In this document: in pieces, positions 24,948-33,371 of the stretch
How the letters are laid out: each line of letters begins with the position of its first letter
How positions within the stretch are numbered: the first letter of the stretch is position 1
Assembly: GCA_043720395.1 (NCBI GenBank)
Contig: JAYSSR010000077.1
Span: 1-64,000, forward strand
Source: JANOYY01 sp043720395
GTDB taxonomy: Bacteria > Actinomycetota > Acidimicrobiia > Acidimicrobiales > JANYDT01
Reading direction: 5' to 3'
DNA: 64,000 bases
Program-made: the position numbers and the translations under genes
The notes under the pieces: model-generated
Database searches by the model: none
The model's input: only the letters and a program-made list of their open reading frames with translations
What the model was told of the DNA's origin: nothing

Positions 24948-25261
24948 AGGCGAAGCGGTCGAGGAGCAAGAAGTACCTGTTCAGAGATTTTCTTGCGGCC
25001 GCAGTTTTAAGCAGTACAATCTGATCTCAGCTGTCGCTCCCGCGACGGTCGGGATGGGGGACGAGCGACGATGCTCAGCCAACTCGGTCGGAGTGCAGTC
25101 CTTGGACTGCGGGGACAATTCACCAGTCCGCCGCGGTTCGATGACCGGGACAGCCGACCGAGGTGTCGCGCTTTGGACCCGAGCGGGGTGGGTTGCTTGG
25201 TGTGCACACGACACGCCTTCGCCCAGCGCGCCAACCATGCGCGCCGATCTGTCCAGTTCCG
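24948..25261. other. Divergent promoter region of the Tad-like operon
   Basis: This stretch separates the TetR gene from the first Tad-like gene. It contains an AT-richer patch (GATTTTCTTGCGGC, TTTTAAGCAGTACAATCTGA at about 24990-25023) that is a likely promoter. A 74-residue plus-strand frame begins at 25071 with a purine-rich leader (GGGGGACGAG) and runs to 25295, overlapping the peptidase start; it has no recognisable family, and I do not call it as a gene. Confidence 0.45.
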
Positions 25262-25855
25262 ATGGGGCCAGAGATGGGACCTGGCCAAGCGCTGACCATC
25301 CCGGCCCGCCGGCGGTACGACCGCCGCGCCTCGTGGGCCTCGGCCGCCGCGCCCTTGGTCGCTGCGATTCTCATCCTGAACACAGGACCCCACGGACCCG
25401 TCCTGAGTTCCCTCGTCGCTGGCGTCGGGCTTGCCGCCCTCGCAACCACGGACGCGACCTCCCACCGGCTCCCCGCAACGCAAGTGCGGGTGCTCGCTGG
25501 TCTGACTGCGGCAAGCCTGATCGGCGCGGCATGGTGGCTCGACGAGTGGAGCCCACTACTCCGGGCCGTCGCAGGCGCGGCTGTCGTCGCAGTCGTACTC
25601 GGCGCGCTGTGGCTGGTACTGCCGGGGGCGATCGCGTTCGGTGACGTGAAGGTCACCGTCGTTGCTTTCGCTGCCGCTGCCGCTGTCTCGTGGAGGGCCG
25701 GCGCAGTCATGATCGTCTTGGCGTGCGTGATCGGCGGCTGCGTCGCCGTGATCGCGAGGGGGACTCGTCGGCACCTCACGTCAGCGCAGCCGACCATTCC
25801 GTTCGTGCCGGGCCTCGCGCTCGGCTTCGTCGTGGGGGTGATGGTTCCGTGGTGA
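25262..25855 (+). CDS. Type IV prepilin peptidase (TadV/CpaA type)
   Basis: A 197-residue membrane aspartyl protease with about five hydrophobic segments. The two catalytic Asp motifs are ATTDATSHRLPA and IAFGDVKVTV, as in the C20/A24 prepilin peptidases. It should cleave the leaders of the pilin and TadE-like proteins encoded further down the operon. The start is uncertain: an ATG four codons later is equally possible, and neither has a strong ribosome site. Its stop overlaps the lipoprotein gene start (GTGA). Confidence 0.85.
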   Translation: MGPEMGPGQALTIPARRRYDRRASWASAAAPLVAAILILNTGPHGPVLSSLVAGVGLAALATTDATSHRLPATQVRVLAGLTAASLIGAAWWLDEWSPLLRAVAGAAVVAVVLGALWLVLPGAIAFGDVKVTVVAFAAAAAVSWRAGAVMIVLACVIGGCVAVIARGTRRHLTSAQPTIPFVPGLALGFVVGVMVPW

Positions 25856-26538
25856 GAGATCGACTGATTGCAATCGTGCTGACGGCCGGCGTGTTGGTAA
25901 GCGGATGCTCGGGTGAGGGCGCGGCCGGGCCGACGACCGATTCGCAAGCGCCGAACACGACCGCCACATCCAGCTCCCCGCCATCCTCGACGGTTGCTCC
26001 GAGTTCGACGCCGGCACCAACGACGAACGCTTCGTCAACCAGCGCGGCACCCTCGACGTCGCCACCAAGCACGGTCGTCACGAGCGAGAGCCTCCAGCCA
26101 ACCATCGAGCAGCTCGTCGACTCGTACGACGCGGTGGTCGCCGAGATCCTCACCAACCCCAGCGTCGCTTCCAACGCCGACGACGCGCTGGTCGGCCGCT
26201 ACCTGGCTCTCTTCCCAGTGGACAGCGCATTTGCGAGTGGGGCACTCGGGTTCTGGGCCAGCGAGGCCGCCGCTGGCCGCTTCTACCGCGCCGGGCCACG
26301 TGGCGCGATGTACGACTCAACTGTGCAATCGGTCGAGCTTCGCAGCGAGACCGAAGCGGTGGCGATGGTGTGCACCGTCACCTCGATCCAGATCGTCGAC
26401 AGCACCGGGGCGGCGCTCGAGTCGCAGGGTGGCGTCAACGGTGGCGAGGTCGTCGTTGTGCGAGTAGGAGACGACTGGCTGCTTCGTGATCTGACCGAGG
26501 CACCGCCCGACAACTGCCCGCGGCCCGGGGACTCGTGA
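25852..26538 (+). CDS. Lipoprotein of the Tad-like operon
   Basis: A 228-residue protein with a lipoprotein signal: a hydrophobic stretch LIAIVLTAGVLVSGCSG with lipobox VSGC. A long Ser/Thr/Pro/Ala-rich linker (about 30-90) spaces it from the membrane. The globular C-terminal part (LVDSYDAVVAEILTNPSVAS, EAVAMVCTVTSIQIV, VVVVRVGDDWLLRDLTEA) resembles small NTF2-like or VirB8-like domains in general pattern only. It is coupled on both sides by base overlaps, so it belongs with pilus assembly at the cell surface. Confidence 0.7.
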   Translation: MRDRLIAIVLTAGVLVSGCSGEGAAGPTTDSQAPNTTATSSSPPSSTVAPSSTPAPTTNASSTSAAPSTSPPSTVVTSESLQPTIEQLVDSYDAVVAEILTNPSVASNADDALVGRYLALFPVDSAFASGALGFWASEAAAGRFYRAGPRGAMYDSTVQSVELRSETEAVAMVCTVTSIQIVDSTGAALESQGGVNGGEVVVVRVGDDWLLRDLTEAPPDNCPRPGDS

Positions 26539-27407
26539 TGCGAACGCGCACGTGCGTCGCTGCCATCGGCGCCACAGTCGGTCTGTTGGTGACACCGCCC
26601 ACGGCGGCGGTGGCTCAGGACGTGACACAGTGCGTCGAGTGGTCGCCCCGTGGCTACTGCCTCGAGTGGGACGTGCCGACGCCCGGCACCCCGGGCACAC
26701 CTGGCGGCTCGGGTGGTGGTCCGCCCCCCGAGTGCTACTGGGTCAACCTGTCTGACGACCTCGGCGAGGATCCCACGATCTTCCCCGACTTCGGACTGGA
26801 GCGTCCGCCTGAGGGCGTTGACGTCGTGTGGCAATCCTGGGAGTGCGCTGATGGCCGAACCACCTTCAACTTTCGGTGGGTGATCGCAGCCACGCCTGGA
26901 ACGCTGGCCACCATCGCACGAGGCCGACTGGTCGGTGAACTGCCGCAACCCGTTGTCGAGTCATCACCACCAGCGGGCACTGCGTCGATCATCGGCGTTC
27001 CCGTGTTCGTCGCCGTCGTGAACTGGACCGGCGTATTGACCGAGACCGAGTGCGCGGGCGGTCTGTGCGTGACCGTCACCGCTACGCCTCAGCTGACGTT
27101 CCGGCCGGGCGAGCCGGGCGCACAGACGGTGCAGTGTGCCGGCTCGGGAACTCGCTTCACAGCGAGCGCTGGAACGCCCGAGACCCAAGCGGACGCGCCA
27201 GGCGCGTGCGCCTGGACCTACACGACCCGTACTGGAGCAAGCGGTCGTCCATCGGCTTGGCCCGGGCAGGCGTCGGTGTCGTGGTCGATCTCGTGGACAG
27301 CGACGACCGGAGCGTCCGGAGCGCTTGCAGCGGTGACTCGCTCGACCGATGTGCCGCGGCCAGTAGCGGAGGTTCAGACCGTGATCGAAGGAGGGGAGAC
27401 ACCATGA
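26538..27407 (+). CDS. Secreted protein of the Tad-like operon
   Basis: A 289-residue protein with a clear signal peptide (RTRTCVAAIGATVGLLVTPP, cleavage near AVAQ). The mature part has a C-rich start (VTQCVEWSPRGYCLEW), a Pro/Gly linker (TPGTPGTPGGSGGG) and a beta-rich domain ending with PVAEVQTVIEGG. Four or more cysteines may pair outside the cell. Proteins of this layout recur in actinobacterial conjugative elements, but I know no tested function. The ATG overlaps the previous stop (TGATG), and its own stop overlaps the SAF gene. Confidence 0.65.
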   Translation: MRTRTCVAAIGATVGLLVTPPTAAVAQDVTQCVEWSPRGYCLEWDVPTPGTPGTPGGSGGGPPPECYWVNLSDDLGEDPTIFPDFGLERPPEGVDVVWQSWECADGRTTFNFRWVIAATPGTLATIARGRLVGELPQPVVESSPPAGTASIIGVPVFVAVVNWTGVLTETECAGGLCVTVTATPQLTFRPGEPGAQTVQCAGSGTRFTASAGTPETQADAPGACAWTYTTRTGASGRPSAWPGQASVSWSISWTATTGASGALAAVTRSTDVPRPVAEVQTVIEGGETP

Positions 27408-28087
27408 GTACGACGATGACTCGCCGCAACGGAGCGGGATCCACGGAGTCGGCAAACCGAGCTGCACGGCAGGCGACGGTTGCTGGCCAGAAGAAGGACC
27501 CGGTACGGCGGCGATGGGGCCGCATCGGTGGAGGTGTGTTCGCTGCGGTGGTCGGCGGATGGCTGTTTGCCTCGCTCTACCTCTCGGCCGACGACCGAGT
27601 CGAGGTGCTGGCCGTTGCATCCGACATTGGGAGGTTCGACGTGATCGAGCGGAGCGACCTCAGGGTCGTCACCATCGGCGAGGACACCGACGTTGCCTCG
27701 ATCCCTGCATCGCGCCTCGACGACTTGGTGGGGCGGGTCGCCTCGACCGACATCGTGGCCGGCGGCCTGCTCGTCGACGGGCAGTTGTTGCCCGCCGGTG
27801 ATCGACTCGTGACGGCCGCCGAGGCGATCGTGGGCGTGTTGGTCGGGCCAGGTGATTCGCCGACTACGGGCATGACCCGTGGAGCCGCGGTGTCGGTCGT
27901 CATCCGACCGGCTGCGGGAACCAACGGCACCGTCGCTGAGGTACCCGGGTGGATCGCCGGGATCGGCGGCGAGGTGTCGTCGAGCGGGGACCGACCCGTC
28001 GAGGTCGTCGTCGCTCGGTCCGAGGCTGCTCGAGTTTCCGCCGCCGCCGCAGACCGTCGGGTCACGATCGTGGTGCTGGGGGACTGA
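27404..28087 (+). CDS. SAF-domain protein (CpaB/RcpC-like)
   Basis: A 227-residue protein with a basic N-terminus, one membrane helix (GGVFAAVVGGWLFASLYLSA) and a SAF domain (EVLAVASDIGRFDVIERSDL, IPASRLDDLVGRVASTDIVA, GGLLVDGQLLP). CpaB/RcpC proteins of Tad systems use SAF domains in the periplasm or wall to support the pilus or secretin; a Gram-positive cell has no secretin, so a wall role is likely here. The start ATG has GGAGGGGAG ahead of it. Confidence 0.8.
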   Translation: MSTTMTRRNGAGSTESANRAARQATVAGQKKDPVRRRWGRIGGGVFAAVVGGWLFASLYLSADDRVEVLAVASDIGRFDVIERSDLRVVTIGEDTDVASIPASRLDDLVGRVASTDIVAGGLLVDGQLLPAGDRLVTAAEAIVGVLVGPGDSPTTGMTRGAAVSVVIRPAAGTNGTVAEVPGWIAGIGGEVSSSGDRPVEVVVARSEAARVSAAAADRRVTIVVLGD

Positions 28088-28089
28088 CG

Positions 28090-28809
28090 ATGCGACTGGG
28101 ACTGGTGAGTGCCAAAGGGTCGCCGGGGGTGACGACGCTGGCCATCGGGGCCGCTGCGGTCATGGATGCGATCGCCGTGGAGCTCGACCCGGCTGGCGGT
28201 GACGTCGAGTGCTGGGTGGGCCCGGTCGGTGAGCCCGGACTCATCAGGGTGGCCGGGGCGCTGCGTCACATAGCGAATCCGAACGGGGTGCTCGCCGACC
28301 ACGCAGCTGAGATTCACCCCGGGTTACGTGTCGTGCTGGCACCGACCGGTGGCGAACAAGCGGCGTCGACGTTGATGGCCATCGGCAATCGGCTGGCCCC
28401 GGCCATGCGGTGCGAGGACGGCTCGGTCGTGCTCGACGGCGGACGCTGGAACCGTACGCAGCCAACCGCAGGCCGACTGGCGGGATGCGACGTCGTCGCC
28501 GTGGCGCTGGCTCCAACGCTGGGCGGTGTCGCCCACAGTCGAGGAACGATCAATGCGCTCCGAGACTCGCTCGGGATACCCGTCGTCGGCGTGCTGATCG
28601 GTGACCGCGGCTACAGCCCCGACGAAGTAGCCGGCGAGCTCGATGTCCCCGTGGCTGGGTCGATCGCATGGGACCGGCGCGGCGCTCAGACGTTGACCAC
28701 TGGGGGTCCCTCCCGGTGGTGGCGTCGGTCGGCGCACGGCCGGTCGATCCGCTCGTTCGTCGACGCGCTCTCGACGTGGATGCCGGAGGAGGTAGCTGCT
28801 CATGCCTGA
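28090..28809 (+). CDS. TadZ/CpaE-like ParA-type ATPase with altered P-loop
   Basis: A 239-residue MinD/ParA-like protein. The N-terminal SAKGSPGVTTLAIGAA keeps the Lys of the deviant Walker A but has Val where GK(T/S) is expected. DAIAVELDPAGGDVECW matches Walker A' (the ELDP motif), and VVLDGGRWN fits Walker B. TadZ-type localisation factors often have degenerate P-loops, so this fits a positioning protein that recruits the TadA ATPase to a pole or site. It overlaps the TadA gene by eight bases. Confidence 0.8.
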   Translation: MRLGLVSAKGSPGVTTLAIGAAAVMDAIAVELDPAGGDVECWVGPVGEPGLIRVAGALRHIANPNGVLADHAAEIHPGLRVVLAPTGGEQAASTLMAIGNRLAPAMRCEDGSVVLDGGRWNRTQPTAGRLAGCDVVAVALAPTLGGVAHSRGTINALRDSLGIPVVGVLIGDRGYSPDEVAGELDVPVAGSIAWDRRGAQTLTTGGPSRWWRRSAHGRSIRSFVDALSTWMPEEVAAHA

Positions 28810-30127
28810 CCTCGGCGTGGAACGCATCGAGGTGACGCTGCGACGGCTCGTCGCGGACGAGATCGGCGACTACCTGCGCCGCTGTTCCGACGAGGGTCGG
28901 CGGCCACCGGACGACGCCGACCAGCGTCAGATGGCGAGAGCGATCGTGCGGCGCGAACTCGATGTGCGTGCGCGCACTGCGCTGCGCCTCGGCGAGCCAC
29001 AGATCTCCGAAGTCGAAGAGGACGAGGTCACCGAGTCAGTCCTTGCCGCAGCGTTCTCCACGGCGCCGGCAATCGACCGGCTACTCGAGCGCCGCGATGT
29101 CACCGATCTGCACGTGAACGGCTGCGACGACGTGCGGCTCGTCACCATCGATGGCGTCGTCGAGCGCGCCGATCCCATCGCAGCCTCTGACGCGGAACTG
29201 ATCGCGATGATCCAAGCGATGGCTCGACGGGGCGGCCACATGGAGCGCGAGTTCACCCCCGCCCACCCACGCCTCGATCTGCAACTTCCCGACGGCTCAC
29301 GGCTTGCTGCAGCCGCGTGGGTGACACCTCGGCCGTACATGACGATCCGCCGGCACCTGCTGGTGGACGCCGACCAGGACAACCTCGTCCGTCGAGGCAT
29401 GTACGACCGTGGCATCGCTTCATTGCTCAAGGCCTTCGTCGCTGCCCGGTGGAACCTGCTCATCTGCGGCGGACAGGGCGTCGGTAAGACCACGCTGCTG
29501 CGGGCGCTGCTGCACGACTGCGAGCGGTCGGAACGCGTCGTGGTGCTGGAGCAGGAACCCGAACTGCACTTGGACCGGATGCCCGAACGGCACGACCAAG
29601 TCCTCGTGTTCCTCGAACGACCGCCGAACAGCGAGGGCGTCGGGGGCGTCACCCTCGGCGACCTGTCCCGGACGATCAAGCGGTTCACGCCCGATCGCAT
29701 TGTGGTTGGCGAGGTGAGGGGCCCCGAAGTCATCGACATGTTGGAAGCGATGAGCCAGGGCATCGCCGGCTCGATGTGCACCATCCACGCCGACTCGTCA
29801 TGGTCAGTGTTCCCTCGCATGTCGGTGTACGCCCGAGCGGGCGGACGCGACTGGGCCACCGGCGACGTCATGCAGCTCGCCTCGTTGGCGCTCGACGCAG
29901 TCGTCTTCCTCTCGAAGACGCGCGACGGGCGACGGGTCGTCTCCGAGATCCGACACGTCGACCACTACGACGCCGACACTGGGCAGGTCGTGACCGACGT
30001 CTGGTTCGGCGCCAGCCCTGACGGTGTGGCCACGCCGAACCCAACGTCGCCGATCCCAGTCAGATTGCTCGACGAACTCGTCGCCCATGGCTACGACCCG
30101 TCGCTCCACGAGCGGGGTGCCTGGTGA
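28802..30127 (+). CDS. tadA: TadA/CpaF secretion ATPase
   Basis: A 441-residue hexameric secretion ATPase of the TadA/CpaF (VirB11-like) family that powers pilus assembly. Landmarks in order are VTDLHVNGCDDVRLVTIDGV (N-terminal domain), MTIRRHLL, Walker A LLICGGQGVGKTTLLRALLH, the Asp box VVVLEQEPELHLDR, Walker B TPDRIVVGEVRGPEVIDMLE and the His box AGSMCTIHADSSWSVFPRM. All catalytic parts seem intact. It is coupled to TadZ before and TadB after. Placement in a complete Tad gene order favours TadA over a conjugation-only VirB11. Confidence 0.92.
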   Translation: MPDLGVERIEVTLRRLVADEIGDYLRRCSDEGRRPPDDADQRQMARAIVRRELDVRARTALRLGEPQISEVEEDEVTESVLAAAFSTAPAIDRLLERRDVTDLHVNGCDDVRLVTIDGVVERADPIAASDAELIAMIQAMARRGGHMEREFTPAHPRLDLQLPDGSRLAAAAWVTPRPYMTIRRHLLVDADQDNLVRRGMYDRGIASLLKAFVAARWNLLICGGQGVGKTTLLRALLHDCERSERVVVLEQEPELHLDRMPERHDQVLVFLERPPNSEGVGGVTLGDLSRTIKRFTPDRIVVGEVRGPEVIDMLEAMSQGIAGSMCTIHADSSWSVFPRMSVYARAGGRDWATGDVMQLASLALDAVVFLSKTRDGRRVVSEIRHVDHYDADTGQVVTDVWFGASPDGVATPNPTSPIPVRLLDELVAHGYDPSLHERGAW

Positions 30128-30966
30128 CCGCGCTCGCGGCGCTCTGCGGCGCCCTCGTCACCGGGGGGCTCTGGCTGGCGTTCGCCTCATGGCGCCCGAT
30201 ACCCGCGCCGGCCGCCGAGCGGCAACCGACCGTTCGGGCGCGGGCCGTGCTCGAACGCGACCGTGTGATTGCGGCCGCTGGTGCTGGTCTGCTCGTGCTG
30301 ATCCTGACGCGCTGGCCGGTCGCGGCGATCGGCGCGGCCGTTGCCGGATGGGCGATCGCCGCCATGCCCCGTCGCGCCGACCGTGAACGCCACGAGGCAC
30401 GCACCGAGGCCACCGCGCTGTGGACCGAGATGCTGCGCGACTCGATGGGCACCGCTCGAGGTGTCGAAGGAGTCCTCGTTGCGACCGCCGCAGCCGCGCC
30501 CGTTGCAATACGCCCCGAGATCCAGCGAATGGCGCAGCGGCTGACCAGCGAACCGCTCGGAGACGTGCTCGACGATCTCGCCGCTGATCTCGACCATCCA
30601 CTCGGCGATCTCGTCGTCACGGCGCTGCGACTGACGTCCACCACGGGCGGGCGACGCGTGCGTGAGGTCCTCGCTGACCTCGCTGCGGCCGCATATGCGG
30701 AGGCTGAGTCGCATCGGCGCATCGCCGTTGCACGGGAACGTCCTCGTGCTGCGCTCAAGTACACGGCGCTGATCATCGGTGGCTTCGTCGGCCTGCTGGC
30801 GATCTTCTCGCGGCGCTACCTCGAGCCCTACGACAACGCTGTCGGGCAAGTGGTGCTTGCGGCTGTCGGCTTCTACTGGGCCGCGGGTCTCTGGTGGATG
30901 CACCGGATGGGGCGCTCCAACCCGGTTCCGCGCTACCTCACCAACGCTGGTGGCGGTGCGGCATGA
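30124..30966 (+). CDS. TadB-like inner membrane platform protein
   Basis: A 280-residue protein with N-terminal membrane helices (LAALCGALVTGGLWLAFASW, GAGLLVLILTRWPVAAIGAA), a cytoplasmic GspF/T2SSF-like helical domain (LWTEMLRDSMGTARGVEGVL, DDLAADLDHPLGDLVVTALR) and C-terminal helices (ALIIGGFVGLLAIFS, VLAAVGFYWAAGLWWM). It pairs with TadC to form the platform on which TadA acts. GTG start overlapping the TadA stop. Confidence 0.85.
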   Translation: MTALAALCGALVTGGLWLAFASWRPIPAPAAERQPTVRARAVLERDRVIAAAGAGLLVLILTRWPVAAIGAAVAGWAIAAMPRRADRERHEARTEATALWTEMLRDSMGTARGVEGVLVATAAAAPVAIRPEIQRMAQRLTSEPLGDVLDDLAADLDHPLGDLVVTALRLTSTTGGRRVREVLADLAAAAYAEAESHRRIAVARERPRAALKYTALIIGGFVGLLAIFSRRYLEPYDNAVGQVVLAAVGFYWAAGLWWMHRMGRSNPVPRYLTNAGGGAA

Positions 30967-31847
30967 GTTCGCTCACTGCCGTTGTGCTCGCCGGCGCCGC
31001 GACCGGTAGCGGCGTCTGGTTGATGTGGAGTGGCTGGATCCCCTCTCGGCGACCGCTTGCACAGACGCTCATGCGGCTCGGCCAGCCGGTGATCGAGATC
31101 GCTCCCGAACGCGACAACCTCGATGTTCGGGTGGGGATGTGGGCTCGGCGAATCGGCCCGGTCGAACGCATCATCGCCTCGATGCGAACCGACCTTCGGG
31201 TGCTCCGTCGAGCGCCCGACGAACAAGCCGCTCTGATCGTGGTCTACACGCTGTGCGGGTTCGTGTGGGCGCCCGTCGTCGCAGCAGGCGGATACCTGGT
31301 GGGAGTCCACCTTCCGATCGGCATTCCGTTCTGGCTCGCGGTTGCAGGCGCAGCAATTGGGGCGGTCAGTTCCATCCGCACCGTCCGGACACAGGCAGCC
31401 GAGCGGCGACGCATGTTCTCTCACGCTCTCGGTTCGTTCTGCGACGTGGCGGGCATGTGCCTGGCGAGTGGCCGAGGCATCGATGCCTCGATCCAGACCG
31501 CTGCCGCGGCGGGCGATGGCTGGCCGTTCGCCGAGCTGCAAGCAACACTCCGGACGGGATATGTGCGCGGCGAGACGCCGTGGGAAGCGCTCTCCCGCCT
31601 TGCCGATGAGTGCGACCTGACCGACCTGACCGAGCTGGCGGCCGCGCTATCGCTGGCAGGTGACGAGGGTGCTGCCGTACGCGACACGGTGTCCTCGAAG
31701 GCCAAGTCGATCCGCGAACGCCTGACAGCCAACGCCGAGCGGGATGCCTCATCGATCACCGAGCGCATGGGCATCCCGGCCACCCTGCTGCTGCTCGGTT
31801 TCATGATCTTCCTCGGCTTCCCTGCGATCTACGTCCTCTTCCAATGA
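30963..31847 (+). CDS. TadC-like inner membrane platform protein
   Basis: A 294-residue T2SSF-type protein: an N-terminal helix, a helical pair (ALIVVYTLCGFVWAPVVAAG, IPFWLAVAGAAIGAVSSIRT), a cytoplasmic four-helix domain (FCDVAGMCLASGRGIDASIQ and TELAAALSLAGDEGAAVRDT), and the family end KSIRERLTANAERDASSITE followed by a terminal helix LLLLGFMIFLGFPAIYVL. The ATG overlaps the TadB stop. Confidence 0.87.
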   Translation: MSSLTAVVLAGAATGSGVWLMWSGWIPSRRPLAQTLMRLGQPVIEIAPERDNLDVRVGMWARRIGPVERIIASMRTDLRVLRRAPDEQAALIVVYTLCGFVWAPVVAAGGYLVGVHLPIGIPFWLAVAGAAIGAVSSIRTVRTQAAERRRMFSHALGSFCDVAGMCLASGRGIDASIQTAAAAGDGWPFAELQATLRTGYVRGETPWEALSRLADECDLTDLTELAAALSLAGDEGAAVRDTVSSKAKSIRERLTANAERDASSITERMGIPATLLLLGFMIFLGFPAIYVLFQ

Positions 31848-31892
31848 CAGAAAGGCCGGCCCACAACCCCGGTACGGAGAAAGGCAACAGCA

Positions 31893-32081
31893 ATGACAGC
31901 GATCATCGTCTGGTTCCAGACACAACTCATCGAAGTACGAGCACGCGCCGCCGAAGAGGCGGACCGCGGCGAGATCGTCGAGAAGGTGATCATCGTCGCG
32001 GCCGCCGCGGCCATCGCCATCGCAGCGATGGCAGCAATCGCAGCGGCCGTCGACATCAAGATCGCCGGTCTCGAGCTCTGA
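31893..32081 (+). CDS. Flp-like pilin (62 aa)
   Basis: A 62-residue prepilin-like protein: a polar leader (ARAAEEADRGEIVEK) followed by a hydrophobic helix (VIIVAAAAAIAIAAMAAIAA). The ribosome site GGAGAAAGG is the strongest in the operon, and the gene is set apart by 45 bases, both as expected for the abundant subunit. If the peptidase cuts after the Gly, the conserved Glu is at +4 rather than the usual +5; a cut before the Gly restores +5. This is the only Flp-sized candidate in the window. Confidence 0.8.
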   Translation: MTAIIVWFQTQLIEVRARAAEEADRGEIVEKVIIVAAAAAIAIAAMAAIAAAVDIKIAGLEL

Positions 32082-32092
32082 CAGGAATCGCG

Positions 32093-32539
32093 GTGCGACG
32101 GCATCGCAACGGCTGCAGGCTCGATCCGCCGCGCGACGAACGAGCGCGCCCCGACGGCGAGGCCGGATATGGGTCGGCGCGTGATCGCGGTTCGTCGACC
32201 GTCGAGTTCGTCATCGCGTCCGCGGCCATGGTGCTGCTGTTGCTCATGGTTGTGCAGGTTGGCGTCTGGTACCACACCCGCGCCGTCGCCCAGACCGCCG
32301 CGCGCCATGGACTTGATCACGTCCGCACGATCAACGGATCGCCGGGCGAGGGCATCGATGTCGCGTCCGAGTTCCTCGACCAGTCCGGTGGCGGGCTCGA
32401 GAACCGCAACGTCGATGCAACCCGCACCCCAGCAGTGTCGTCGGTGACCGTCTCGGGTCGGGTCGTATCGATCCTTCCCGGCGTGTCGTTCACCGTGTCC
32501 GTCACCGTTGACGCACCGACAGAACGGATCGAGCCATGA
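32093..32539 (+). CDS. TadE-like pseudopilin
   Basis: A 148-residue protein. After a basic leader comes ARDRGSSTVEFVIASAAMVL, the TadE prepilin signature with Glu at +5 after the Gly, then a hydrophobic helix (VLLLLMVVQVGVWY) and a small extracellular beta domain (AVSSVTVSGRVVSILPGVSF). TadE proteins are minor pilins cut by the same peptidase as Flp. GTG start; its end overlaps the next gene by ATGA. Confidence 0.85.
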   Translation: MRRHRNGCRLDPPRDERARPDGEAGYGSARDRGSSTVEFVIASAAMVLLLLMVVQVGVWYHTRAVAQTAARHGLDHVRTINGSPGEGIDVASEFLDQSGGGLENRNVDATRTPAVSSVTVSGRVVSILPGVSFTVSVTVDAPTERIEP

Positions 32540-32943
32540 GCACCCGGCGGTCCGATCGCGGGTCGGTGTCGGTCGAGCTCGTCATCCTCGCTCCACTCTT
32601 CGGGCTGCTCCTCCTCGGCGTGATCGCCGTTGGGCGGGTCAGCAACGCTCGCGCCGACGTGGACGCGGCGGCGCGCATGGCTGCACGTGACCTGTCGATC
32701 GCCAGGGATCCGCAGAGCCGGCTCGCCGAGGTCGAGCGCACCGTCGCCGCGACGCTCGACGTCGGTTCGCCATCGTGCCGCTCCATGTCGATGGACGCAT
32801 CAATCGCCGACGACATGATCGAAGTGACCGTCACCTGCTCCGCCGACCTACAGGAAGCATCGGTGCTCCCGCTCCCCGGCAGCCTCTCGATCTCCGGATC
32901 GGCGAGCGAGGTTCGCGACGCTTTCCGGGAGCGCACGCCATGA
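32536..32943 (+). CDS. Second TadE/TadF-like pseudopilin
   Basis: A 135-residue protein with SDRGSVSVELVILAPLFGLL, again with Glu at +5 after the processing Gly, and a helix ending IAVGRVSNARADVDAAARMA as in TadE/TadF. The C-terminal domain has two cysteines (SPSCRSMSMD, VTVTCSAD) that could pair. It is coupled to both neighbours by 4-base overlaps. Confidence 0.85.
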   Translation: MSTRRSDRGSVSVELVILAPLFGLLLLGVIAVGRVSNARADVDAAARMAARDLSIARDPQSRLAEVERTVAATLDVGSPSCRSMSMDASIADDMIEVTVTCSADLQEASVLPLPGSLSISGSASEVRDAFRERTP

Positions 32944-33371
32944 ACGCCCTCAGGCGAAGCCGCCGTGTCGACCTCCGCGACGACCGGGGATCGGTCACCG
33001 TCTGGGCCATCAGCGCAACCGTTGCCTGCGTGCTCATCATCGGCCTCGTGATCGACGGCGGCACCATGCTCCGTGCCCGAAGTGACGCCTTCGCTCTGGC
33101 CAGTTCTGCCGCCCGCGCTGGAGCGCAGGAACTCGACTCCGCGGCGGCGGTGCAGGGGCTCACAGTTCTCGACCCCGTCGCAGCCGAACGGGCCGCACTC
33201 GACTACCTCGCTGCACACGGCGCAAGCGGGACAGTGGCCATCACCGACGGGACCATCACGGTCACGGTCACCAGCGCGACCAGCCTCCAACTTCTCCGCC
33301 TCGCCGGCGCGGAGACCGCCAGCTTCACGGCGACCTCGACCGTGAACATCGTGAAGGTCGAGTTGCCATGA
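32940..33371 (+). CDS. TadG-like Rv3654c-type pseudopilin with Trp at +5
   Basis: A 143-residue protein: a basic leader, then DRGSVTVWAISATVACVLII, so the usual Glu at +5 is Trp. The helix is followed by GGTMLRARSDAFALASSAAR, matching the helicase/secretion-neighbourhood TadE-like family of actinobacteria, and a beta domain (GTVAITDGTITVTVTSATSL). The missing Glu may prevent pilus entry and leave it as a membrane partner. ATGA overlaps on both sides. Confidence 0.75.
   Translation: MNALRRSRRVDLRDDRGSVTVWAISATVACVLIIGLVIDGGTMLRARSDAFALASSAARAGAQELDSAAAVQGLTVLDPVAAERAALDYLAAHGASGTVAITDGTITVTVTSATSLQLLRLAGAETASFTATSTVNIVKVELP

Noticed and set aside
24948..25295. 74-residue frame before the prepilin peptidase as a first operon gene
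   Set aside because: No family, low-complexity composition and overlap with the peptidase start; kept only as a remark in the promoter entry.
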